Source of the DNA: an uncultured Victivallales bacterium
GTDB taxonomy: Bacteria > Verrucomicrobiota > Lentisphaeria > Oligosphaerales > JAFGRS01
Reading direction: 5' to 3'
DNA length: 15,378 bases
NCBI GenBank assembly: GCA_903834675.1
Contig: CAILKC010000603.1
Coordinates: forward strand, 1 to 15,378
Part shown: piece by piece, positions 1 to 5,796 of the stretch
Numbering within the stretch: the first letter of the stretch is position 1
Layout: every line of letters starts with the position of its first letter
The notes under the pieces: model-generated
Databases searched by the model: none
Told to the model about the DNA's origin: nothing
The model's input: the letters and a program-made list of their open reading frames with translations, nothing else
Program-made: the position numbers and the translations under genes

Positions 1-137
1 ACCTCGGCATCGTTGTCGCCGGTGCGCCGGAAGCGCACCTGGTCCAGCACGGGCAGAGCCGAGCCGCGGCCGGGGATGATCTTGGCCATAGCACGGGTCA
101 GACGGTGCAGGTGACTCTGGGAAAGGGTGAGTTGCAT
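1..137 (-). CDS. Sliding-clamp (DnaN)-like protein, N-terminal fragment
   Basis: Only the first 45 codons are in the window; the gene runs off the left edge. The start ATG at 137 is preceded by a clear AAGGAG ribosome binding site about 10 nt upstream. The translation begins MQLTLSQSHLHRLTRAMAKI and continues with a SALPVLDQVRF segment. This resembles the first strand-helix-strand of DNA polymerase III beta clamps, where a helix full of L and A is followed by an LP(I/V)L motif. If correct, it would be a ring-shaped processivity factor. It is the last visible gene of a minus-strand cluster with a RadC-like protein and two membrane proteins. It is not clear whether this is the housekeeping dnaN or an extra copy; the neighbours favour an accessory paralogue. 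Identity is tentative because so little of the protein is visible. Confidence 0.42.
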   Translation of the reverse strand, partial: MQLTLSQSHLHRLTRAMAKIIPGRGSALPVLDQVRFRRTGDNDAE

Positions 138-238
138 GGGACGGGATCTCCTTGGTGAATAGCTGAGGGTGAAACAGGCAGGGGGTGGAACACGGGGGAA
201 GGTACGGGCGGGATAACGAGACCAGGCGGGATGGCGGT

Positions 239-625
239 TCAGCGCCGGCCGTTGCCGCCGTCGAGCAGACGGAGCACGACCAGCACCGCCAGCAGAAGCA
301 GCCCGATCACGATGCCGCCAATCACGGCAGGGAACAGGATCTCCTGCAGCAGCCGGATGCAGGCGGCGATGCCGGTCAGCAGTAGTACCGCCAGGGGGAG
401 CAGGACGAAAGCGGGGATGGCGACGAAGGCCCCGAGCCGCAGGATCCGCCGCAGCCACTGGCGCAAAGCGCCGTCCGGGGCGACCCGGTGTTCGGCGCGG
501 AGCAGGCTGTAGCGCAGCACTTCGGCCGAGCGCTCCGGGGCGCTCAGAGTCTCGATGTCCGGGTCGACCTGCGGCGGCTCGATGTCGCTGGCGGGCGTTT
601 CGGGGCGGTCACTCCTGCGGTTCAT
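239..625 (-). CDS. Small membrane protein with two transmembrane segments
   Basis: The protein is 128 aa and of unknown function. The first 60 residues are polar, proline- and acid-rich, and probably cytoplasmic. Two long hydrophobic stretches follow at about residues 65-88 and 97-120, then a short basic tail. The ATG at 625 is preferred over in-frame starts at 646 and 649 because a GGAGGAA ribosome binding site precedes it at normal spacing. This start lies inside the end of the upstream membrane-protein gene, overlapping it by 17 bp, so the two are probably translationally coupled and may work together. About 100 bp separate it from the clamp-like gene downstream. No enzyme motif is visible. 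The paired organisation could suit a toxin/immunity, effector or envelope role, but nothing in the sequence decides this. Confidence 0.6.
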   Translation of the reverse strand: MNRRSDRPETPASDIEPPQVDPDIETLSAPERSAEVLRYSLLRAEHRVAPDGALRQWLRRILRLGAFVAIPAFVLLPLAVLLLTGIAACIRLLQEILFPAVIGGIVIGLLLLAVLVVLRLLDGGNGRR

Positions 626-893
626 GGGGGCGATTCCTCCGGGCATCATGGCGGGCCCGCGAGCCGAGGGCGGTGCCGACGATCAGGGTCAGCACCGCGG
701 CGCTGCCGAGAACGACGGCTCGGACCTGCCACGCCCGGGCCTGAAACTCGGCAGTCTGGCGCTCCTGACGTTCTTTCTCAAGCTGCTGCTCCAGGTTCTG
801 TTCACGCCGATTGCAGCCCGGAAGCGATAGCCATACGACAAGCAGGACCGCCGCAGCGGCAGCGGTGATCACGACCGTTCTGAAGCGGGGCAT
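609..893 (-). CDS. Small membrane protein with coiled-coil and possible lipobox
   Basis: The protein is 94 aa and of unknown function. A hydrophobic segment at about residues 7-25 is followed by LPGC (Cys27), which loosely resembles a lipoprotein lipobox, although Pro at -2 is unusual. A Glu/Gln/Arg-rich stretch at about 30-55 looks helical and coiled-coil-like. A second hydrophobic segment lies at about 58-76, ahead of a basic, His/Arg-rich tail. The start at 893 has a GAGGAG ribosome binding site about 10 nt upstream. Its 3' end overlaps the next membrane-protein gene by 17 bp. It may be a two-pass inner-membrane protein, or a lipoprotein whose second helix re-enters the membrane. The layout of a membrane helix plus coiled coil recalls phage inner spanins, but spanins lack a second helix, so that identity is not claimed. 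Confidence 0.6.
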   Translation of the reverse strand: MPRFRTVVITAAAAAVLLVVWLSLPGCNRREQNLEQQLEKERQERQTAEFQARAWQVRAVVLGSAAVLTLIVGTALGSRARHDARRNRPHEPQE

Positions 894-981
894 GGTGAGG
901 GTACTCCTCTGGTTGGCGTGGGGGGAACACAGGCGGGGGGATGGCGGGCGGAGGTGGGTTCGTGTAGGCAGGTCGCGGCGT

Positions 982-1467
982 CTACAGCAGGTTTTCCTGC
1001 CGGAAACTCACGAAGTCCTTCAGGCGGGTCGCCGTGCGGGTGCCCAGGACGATGTGGTCCAGCACCTCGATGCCGATGATCTTGCCGGCTTCGACAAGCT
1101 GCCGCGTGGCGGCGATGTCCTGGGCCGACGGGGTAGGGTCGCCCGATGGATGGCCGTGTACCAGGATGAGTCTGGAACACGAGAGTCGGACCGCTTCCCT
1201 GAAGGCCTCGCGAGGATGGATTTGGGTACGGTCCGCCAGGCCCATCGTGAGCATGGCGTCGGCGATCAGGCCGTTCTTGGCGTCCAAGAGCAGCGCGTGG
1301 ATCTGCTCCTGTTCGCAGGGCGTCAGGATCGGCCGCATCAGCCGGGCGATGTCCTCGGGCGACTGGAGCAGAGGTCGCTGGGTCGAGACGTAGTTGGCGA
1401 ACGCTTCCATGACGGCGCGGTAGTCGGGCAGCAGACAGGGACCAGCACGGGTCGATTCTGGGCGCAT
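982..1467 (-). CDS. RadC-like JAB/JAMM domain protein
   Basis: The protein is 161 aa. The metalloprotease-fold JAMM signature is intact: His104, His106, Ser114 and Asp117 in HGHPSGDPTPSAQD, with the preceding LILV strand and an upstream LLLDAKNGLI strand typical of RadC C-terminal domains. Chromosomal RadC (UPF0758) proteins are around 220 aa and carry an N-terminal helix-hairpin-helix region. Here only about 45 unrelated residues precede the JAB domain, which is the short form often seen on plasmids and genomic islands. The biochemical role of RadC proteins is unsettled. The start at 1467 has a strong AAGGAGG ribosome binding site 7-8 nt upstream. It is the first gene of the minus-strand cluster leading to the clamp-like gene, which fits an accessory DNA-metabolism module. 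Confidence 0.85.
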   Translation of the reverse strand: MRPESTRAGPCLLPDYRAVMEAFANYVSTQRPLLQSPEDIARLMRPILTPCEQEQIHALLLDAKNGLIADAMLTMGLADRTQIHPREAFREAVRLSCSRLILVHGHPSGDPTPSAQDIAATRQLVEAGKIIGIEVLDHIVLGTRTATRLKDFVSFRQENLL

Positions 1468-1538
1468 GGGCTTCCTCCTTCCGTGGGTGGGATTGCACGA
1501 TCCGGGGGCAGCGGGACGTAAGGGTTCCCGTTCAGGTT

Positions 1539-1568
1539 ATTATGCCTTACGGGCGGAGGGCATTTCAG
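1539..1568 (-). promoter_or_regulatory. Candidate sigma-70-type promoter for the RadC-like cluster
   Basis: Read on the minus strand, CTGAAA (1568-1563, 4/6 match to TTGACA) and CATAAT (1544-1539, 5/6 match to TATAAT) are separated by 18 bp. Transcription would start near 1532, giving a leader of about 65 nt before the RadC-like start codon. This is a pattern match only. Confidence 0.38.
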
Positions 1569-1966
1569 GGGCGGGACCGGAAGGACTGGGAGGCATTTGC
1601 TGGTCCGAGCCGGAAATGGCAGGGGTGTCGTCAATAGCTGACGGTTGCGATCAGTGTGAGACGGCACATCTGTGCCGATTACCCAGGTGACAACTGCTCC
1701 AAGGAGCGGACCGAACGCCAGTTGAGAGCAGCAGAGCGGTCATTGTGCCCACGGTCGACAAGTGCCTCCCTACACCGCCGACCACACCTGCCGCTACGGT
1801 TTTTCTCCGCCATCTGCCGGTGTCACAGCCACAGCGGCACAGTTGGGCAGTCCGAGGTGTGGACTGTGATGGTGCCGATGGCGCCGCGCTGGCGGGTCGC
1901 ACCGAACCAGCCGACGCTGGCTGGCGAGGGAACCGTCGAGGCCAGGAAGAGGGCTGAGGCGTAGTC

Positions 1967-1996
1967 TGTACCCCGAGTCGCGGAGAAAGGGGTACA
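1967..1996. repeat. Inverted pair of TGTACCCC octamers
   Basis: TGTACCCC at 1967-1974 and its complement GGGGTACA at 1989-1996 form a perfect inverted repeat with a 14-nt spacer. The half-site centres are 22 bp apart, two turns of the helix, so a dimeric protein could contact both on one face. The same octamer recurs at 2132 and 2143. It may be an integrase or excisionase binding site, or an operator; there is no direct evidence. Confidence 0.6.
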
Positions 1997-2131
1997 AAAC
2001 GGAGGTGACGTGACGAACCAGGCGGAAAACGCAGGGGATGGAGAACTCTGGACTGGGGACCAGAATGGTGCGGCGGTACCGCGGGGGCCATGGGGAAGGT
2101 GAAAATCTGCAGGCTATATCCGAATCGTGCC

Positions 2132-2151
2132 TGTACCCCCGTTGTACCCCC
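2132..2151. repeat. Tandem TGTACCCCC direct repeats near the tRNA 3' end
   Basis: TGTACCCCC occurs at 2132-2140 and again at 2143-2151, an 11-bp period or about one helical turn. The pair lies about 60 bp beyond the 3' end of tRNA-Ser. On the minus strand it reads GGGGGTAC twice. G-run/GTAC repeats of this sort beside tRNA genes resemble the arm-type sites of tRNA-targeting tyrosine integrases. That assignment is inference; the repeat itself is plain in the sequence. Confidence 0.6.
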
Positions 2152-2208
2152 AACGTGCAACCGCAACCGTCTGCAGATTGCCGCAACGCTGGCGGATTTA
2201 GCTTCAAA

Positions 2209-2298
2209 TGGCGGAGGGGGTGGGATTTGAACCCACGGTCGGGCAAGCCCGACGACGGTTTTCAAGACCGTTGCCTTAGACCACTCAGCCACCCCTCC
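2209..2298 (-). tRNA. tRNA-Ser (anticodon UGA), CCA encoded
   Basis: On the minus strand a 90-nt class II tRNA folds from GGAGGGG at 2298. The 7-bp acceptor stem pairs with CCCCTCC. The discriminator is G, and CCA is encoded at 2211-2209. The D arm contains GGCTGAGTGGTCTAAGGC. The anticodon loop is CTTGAAA with anticodon TGA. A long variable arm (GTCGGGCTTGCCCGAC) is typical of serine tRNAs, and the T loop is GGTTCAAATCC. It decodes UCA and, by wobble, other UCN codons. It lies downstream of rlmN on the same strand. A TATACT box at 2499-2494 could be a -10 element, but no good -35 was seen. Confidence 0.96.
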
Positions 2299-2458
2299 GC
2301 ATGAGGAACTGCATCCAGTCTACTTACGGAACTGTCGGGGCCTCTGCTGCGACCACAGAATGGGGTCTAGTGCCACTTCACGGCGGCACATTCCGCCCCC
2401 CACAGCGCCTTCTGTTGGTGTGCTTCGACCGTTCACCGCGCAGTTCCACCGTAGTCTG

Positions 2459-2477
2459 GACCGGCACGAAGCCGGTC
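2459..2477 (-). other. Stem-loop downstream of rlmN
   Basis: GACCGGC at 2459-2465 and GCCGGTC at 2471-2477 form a perfect 7-bp stem with a 5-nt loop, 35 nt beyond the rlmN stop codon. It could end or stabilise the rlmN transcript. No U-tract follows on the minus strand, so it is not a standard intrinsic terminator. It lies between rlmN and tRNA-Ser. Confidence 0.4.
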
Positions 2478-2511
2478 AGTTCAGAGGACAGGTAGTATAG
2501 CCCGCAGCCCC

Positions 2512-3576
2512 TCAGTTCGCCTGCTGGAAGCCCGAGGTGGTGCCTGGCGAGGGCGGCACGGTGCGGCGCCGCAACTGGCCGCAAGCGGCCTGGATACGCT
2601 CGCCCTTGCGCTGTCGCAGCGTCACTTTCGCACCCAAACCGCGGACGCTTTCCTCGAAGGCACGGACGTGCCGTTCGTCGGGCGCCCGGTGGTGCTCCGA
2701 GACCTCGTTGCAGGGGATCAGGTTGATCTTGGCGTCGAGGTTGCGCGCCAGGGAGGCCAGCCCGACAGCGTCCGCCTCGCTATCGTTACCGCCGGCCATG
2801 AGGGCGTATTCGAGGGTGACGATGCGGCCGGTGCAGTCGCGGTAGTAGCGGCAGGCCTCGACGATTTCGGCGAGGGGGTAGCGGTGGCGCGACGGGATCA
2901 GGCGGGCGCGGGCCTCGTCGGTGAGCGCGTGCAGGCTGAGGGCCAGGTGCCACTGTCGCCGCAGCTCTGCGAGGCGGTGGATGCCGGGGACGATGCCGCT
3001 GGTCGAGATGGTGACATGCCTGGCGCCGATGCCAAGGTGCTCGGGGCCGCAGATGAGGTCGAGGGCAGCCACCAGGTTGTCGAGGTTCAGCAGGGGCTCG
3101 CCCATGCCCATGACCACGATATTGTCAACGCGCTGCTGCCGGTGGCGGCAGGCGGCGATGACCTGGTCGACGATCTCCGCCGGTTCAAGATCCCGGACCA
3201 GGCCATCACGGCCGCTGGCGCAGAAGGTGCAGCGCACCGGGCAGCCGACCTGGGTACTGATGCACACGGTCTGGCGCTCGGGGGTGCGGATAAGGACCGT
3301 TTCGAGACTCTCGCCATCGCTGAGGCGGAACAGCCACTTGACCGTGCCGTCGTCAGCCTCCTGCGTCTCCACCGGGTCCAGGCCGAAGGCGAGAAACTCG
3401 GCCGCGAGAGCCTGGCGCAAGGCCGCGGGCAGGTTCCCCATGTCCGCGAACTGCACCTCCCAGCGGACGTAGAGCCAATGGCGTATCTGCTTGAGTCTGA
3501 AGGCGGCATGGCCGCGGGACTTGAGCCAGTCGGTCAGGTCGGCCTCGGTGAGGTTTTTGATCAGCCGTAGGGGCAT
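2512..3576 (-). CDS. rlmN: Dual-specificity RNA methyltransferase RlmN
   Basis: The protein is 354 aa. It is a radical SAM enzyme that methylates C2 of A2503 in 23S rRNA and, in studied members, A37 of some tRNAs. The iron-sulfur ligands are Cys112, Cys116 and Cys119 in GCPVRCTFC. Cys105 (RQTVCISTQVG) matches the resolving cysteine, and Cys332 in AACGQL is the methyl-carrying cysteine near the C-terminus. The MGMGEPLLN motif is also present. The in-frame start at 3666 is rejected because it would overlap the upstream gene by 74 bp and add a 30-residue polar extension. The ATG at 3576 begins MPLRLIKNL, as in the family, and lies 16 bp after the upstream stop. Its ribosome binding site is weak, so translation is probably coupled to the glycosyltransferase gene. 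Confidence 0.95.
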   Translation of the reverse strand: MPLRLIKNLTEADLTDWLKSRGHAAFRLKQIRHWLYVRWEVQFADMGNLPAALRQALAAEFLAFGLDPVETQEADDGTVKWLFRLSDGESLETVLIRTPERQTVCISTQVGCPVRCTFCASGRDGLVRDLEPAEIVDQVIAACRHRQQRVDNIVVMGMGEPLLNLDNLVAALDLICGPEHLGIGARHVTISTSGIVPGIHRLAELRRQWHLALSLHALTDEARARLIPSRHRYPLAEIVEACRYYRDCTGRIVTLEYALMAGGNDSEADAVGLASLARNLDAKINLIPCNEVSEHHRAPDERHVRAFEESVRGLGAKVTLRQRKGERIQAACGQLRRRTVPPSPGTTSGFQQAN

Positions 3577-3592
3577 AATTTCATCCGGTAAT

Positions 3593-5620
3593 TCAGCGTC
3601 GCACGCCACGATAGAGTCGCACCGCCTCGGGCTGCTGGTACTCTGCGGGTTTGGGTTTCTCGGCATCGAGCGTAGACTTTTCGGCGTCGGGGGCGGACTT
3701 CTCGGTATCGAGCTTGGGTTTTTCGGGCGCGGGCACAGGCGCGGCCTCGGTGTAGAGGCGCAGCACGGTCATCCGTTCGGGGAACCCCTGAACCCGGACG
3801 ACTTTGCGGCGGCGCAGGTCGATGGGAGGGGTGAGTGCGGTCCATTCGACCGCGGGCAGCACAGGGGCGCCACTATCGCACAGGGCGTAGACGGCATCGC
3901 GGTAGGCGGGGTTGGCCGGATCGCCGTCCTGGCGGGGGCTGGGGACGGCCTCCGGGGCGACATCGCCGAGCACCTGGCGGGGGCCGGGGATGGGCAAGGG
4001 TATCTGGGTTTTCGGGTCCAGCACGCGCACCACGGGTCGGCCCAGGTAGAAGCAGGCGGCCAGATAGGGATTCACGGTTTGTCGGTAGACGATCGATTCG
4101 GACAACAACCGGTAGCTCATGGGGACGCCAGAGACCGTGAGGGTCGGCGGCGTTATCGCGGCCGCTGGCGTGGGCGCTAGGGGGGGCGCGGCAGCGGGCG
4201 GCACAAGCGCCGCGGGGGCCAGGGCAGCGCCGACCTCCAACAGCGGCGGTCTTGCGATCAGGAAATCAGGAGGGGGGATCTTTCCAGCCAGCGCCAGGCC
4301 GGCGGCGCGTTGCTCGCTGCCGGACCACGAGTACCAGGTGGCGTGGAGTGCCAGAATGCCGCAGGCCAGGGTCATGAAGGCGACGACCATATGGGTATGA
4401 AAAGGCAGCGCGCGCAACGGTCCACGCAGGGCCAGCAGGGCGGTTAGCAGCATGGCGAGGAGAAGGGCGCCATTGCGGACTACGAGGCTGGTCTCCATGC
4501 CCTCGAAGCGGACGATGCCGGTAAGGTGCAAGGTGGCCACCAGCGTCCCGAAAGCCGCCACCGCGGTAGCCGCCACCAGCATCGTCAGGTTGAGGCGGCG
4601 CAGGTGGAGGTGGTGACGGCGCACCAGCAGCTCGGCGTGCAACCCGGTCATGATGGCGATGGGCCCCAGCACGGGCAGCAACACCAGCGGCGAGAGTTTG
4701 GGGACCAGCCACGCCGCCACGAAGGCGGAGACGACGATGGTCCGCAAGTAGTGGAACACGACGGGGCTGCCTTCGAGCGGTCGGTACGCCATGCAGAAGG
4801 CTGGCCAGAAGAGAAAAGGCCAGGGCATAAGGTAGAGAAGGCTCTTGAGCGGGAACAGGAGCATCTCGACGGGGTAGCTCACGGTGACCTTGGGCATAGT
4901 GTTCAGCTCATTCCAAGGCAGGAATATCTGATTGGGGACCTGGCGCAGCCAGAAGGCCAGGACCACGACGGTCACTCCCAGCACTACCAGGTGGGATGGG
5001 AGCAGCAGCCTCCGGCGCCCTTTGACCGGACGCCGGAGGAAGACGAAGGGCAGGTAGAAGAAGGCGATGGCGCGGGCTCCGGCGGTGAAGGCGGCGAGGA
5101 CCACAAAGAGCAGGGCGCCGATCCAGGCAAGAGTCCAGTGCTTACGCCGCTGTCCGACGGAGTACCACGTCATCCAGGCGGCACAGAGCAGGAGCGCCAG
5201 CAGGGGTTCGCTCTGGGCCCGCATACCGGAACGCAGCGCGGCCGGATTGCAGATAACCACCGCCGCCGCGACGGCGCCCGCGATGGGGCCGCCGCGACGG
5301 TAGCCGATCATGCCGCAGAGGCCGGCGAGCCCCACGATGCACAGCACCGCCGGCAGCCGGAGAGCCATCTCGGGGGGCAGTCCGAGTTCCTGGCCGACCG
5401 CCACCAGCCAAGGGTAACCGGGGTAGGCCTGCACCGGAGCGCCTTGGACCGCCGTATTCCAGATCGACCCCGTCCGCACCATCTCGCTGGCCACGCTCGC
5501 ATACAGGGCTTCGCCCCCACGCACCTCACGGGTGATCATGTTGGGCAGGAACAGCAGGGCCGCCGCCAGCGCCAGCAGCCACAGGTCACGGCTCGAGAAT
5601 GGGCGTTCGTCAGGGGGCAT
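3593..5620 (-). CDS. ArnT/PMT-like GT-C membrane glycosyltransferase
   Basis: The 675-aa polytopic inner-membrane protein has roughly ten or more hydrophobic segments through residue ~430. The segment after the first helix (EALYASVASEMVRTG, then YPGYPWLVA) matches the first periplasmic loop of ArnT/PMT-type (GT83/GT39) enzymes, which move sugars from polyprenyl-phosphate donors to lipid A, proteins or other acceptors. In that family the loop usually carries an Asp-Glu pair; here Glu37 is kept but the preceding residue is Gly. A large non-membrane domain at about 435-620 follows, rich in Pro and Ala at its start. The last ~50 residues hold an acidic/lysine repeat tail (LDTEKS, PDAEKS, LDAEKP). 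The start at 5620 has a CGGAG box about 8 nt upstream. It forms an operon with rlmN. The acceptor is unknown. Confidence 0.78.
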   Translation of the reverse strand: MPPDERPFSSRDLWLLALAAALLFLPNMITREVRGGEALYASVASEMVRTGSIWNTAVQGAPVQAYPGYPWLVAVGQELGLPPEMALRLPAVLCIVGLAGLCGMIGYRRGGPIAGAVAAAVVICNPAALRSGMRAQSEPLLALLLCAAWMTWYSVGQRRKHWTLAWIGALLFVVLAAFTAGARAIAFFYLPFVFLRRPVKGRRRLLLPSHLVVLGVTVVVLAFWLRQVPNQIFLPWNELNTMPKVTVSYPVEMLLFPLKSLLYLMPWPFLFWPAFCMAYRPLEGSPVVFHYLRTIVVSAFVAAWLVPKLSPLVLLPVLGPIAIMTGLHAELLVRRHHLHLRRLNLTMLVAATAVAAFGTLVATLHLTGIVRFEGMETSLVVRNGALLLAMLLTALLALRGPLRALPFHTHMVVAFMTLACGILALHATWYSWSGSEQRAAGLALAGKIPPPDFLIARPPLLEVGAALAPAALVPPAAAPPLAPTPAAAITPPTLTVSGVPMSYRLLSESIVYRQTVNPYLAACFYLGRPVVRVLDPKTQIPLPIPGPRQVLGDVAPEAVPSPRQDGDPANPAYRDAVYALCDSGAPVLPAVEWTALTPPIDLRRRKVVRVQGFPERMTVLRLYTEAAPVPAPEKPKLDTEKSAPDAEKSTLDAEKPKPAEYQQPEAVRLYRGVRR

Positions 5621-5698
5621 CGGCGACTCCGTCAGTCGGGTCCCACGCGGGCCAGGGCGTCATCCCCAGCCAACGTGCTCGGGCCGGACAACCGGGGT

Positions 5699-5727
5699 AC
5701 TATACCAGCCTGCCGAGGCTCTGTCGC
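5699..5727 (-). promoter_or_regulatory. Candidate extended -10 promoter for the glycosyltransferase-rlmN operon
   Basis: On the minus strand, GCGACA (5727-5722, 4/6 to TTGACA) and TATAGT (5704-5699, 5/6 to TATAAT) are 17 bp apart. TGG immediately precedes TATAGT, giving an extended -10 TGn element. The predicted start is near 5692, about 70 nt upstream of the glycosyltransferase start codon. Confidence 0.48.
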
Positions 5728-5758
5728 GGCCTGCGGCAGAACGGCGCTCCCTGTGGCC

Positions 5759-5787
5759 TTGTGCTTACTGGAGATAGGCGTCATATT
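5759..5787 (+). promoter_or_regulatory. Candidate promoter for the AAA+ ATPase gene, possibly leaderless
   Basis: TTGTGC (5759-5764) and CATATT (5782-5787) are 17 bp apart, with 3/6 and 4/6 matches to the sigma-70 consensus. Transcription would begin near 5794, almost at the ATG at 5797. This would explain the absence of a ribosome binding site next to that start. The boxes are weak, so this is only a suggestion. Confidence 0.27.
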
Positions 5788-5796
5788 CCGTTACCA

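Larger units (their letters stand above)
1468..2208. other. Gene-poor region between the RadC-like cluster and tRNA-Ser
   Basis: About 740 bp contain no open frame with a ribosome binding site and protein-like composition. The frames present are rich in Arg, Pro and Ser, as expected for GC-rich noncoding DNA. The stretch contains the candidate promoter near 1540-1568, four TGTACCCC-type repeats between 1967 and 2151, and a perfect 10-bp palindrome GCGGTACCGC at 2073-2082. The region fits an attachment-site flank of an integrated element. Confidence 0.6.
1..2211. mobile_element. Putative integrative element end abutting tRNA-Ser (tentative)
   Basis: The region to the left of the tRNA-Ser 3' end shows several traits of an integrated element. 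It starts exactly at a tRNA 3' end. It has closely spaced TGTACCCC repeats within about 250 bp of that end, resembling integrase arm-type sites. It carries cargo-like genes: a RadC-type JAB protein, two small membrane proteins and a clamp-like protein. No integrase or transposase is visible in the window, and the far boundary lies beyond position 1. The call is inference from context and could be wrong if the cluster is ancestral. Confidence 0.35.

Noticed and set aside
609..893. Inner-membrane spanin (Rz-like) identity for the coiled-coil membrane protein.
   Set aside because: It has a second hydrophobic segment after the coiled coil, and no outer-membrane lipoprotein partner is embedded in or next to the gene.
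2010..2102. Possible 30-codon small ORF with a GTG start after GGAGGTGAC.
   Set aside because: The ribosome-binding-site-to-start spacing is too short, and the product is Gly/Asn-rich with no recognisable feature. It is not enough to call an excisionase or other small gene.
1651..2292. A 213-codon minus-strand frame beginning MAEWSKATVLKTVVGLARPW.
   Set aside because: Its first ~27 codons are the tRNA-Ser gene read as protein, a well-known false annotation. The remainder is Arg/Pro/Ser-rich with no ribosome binding site.
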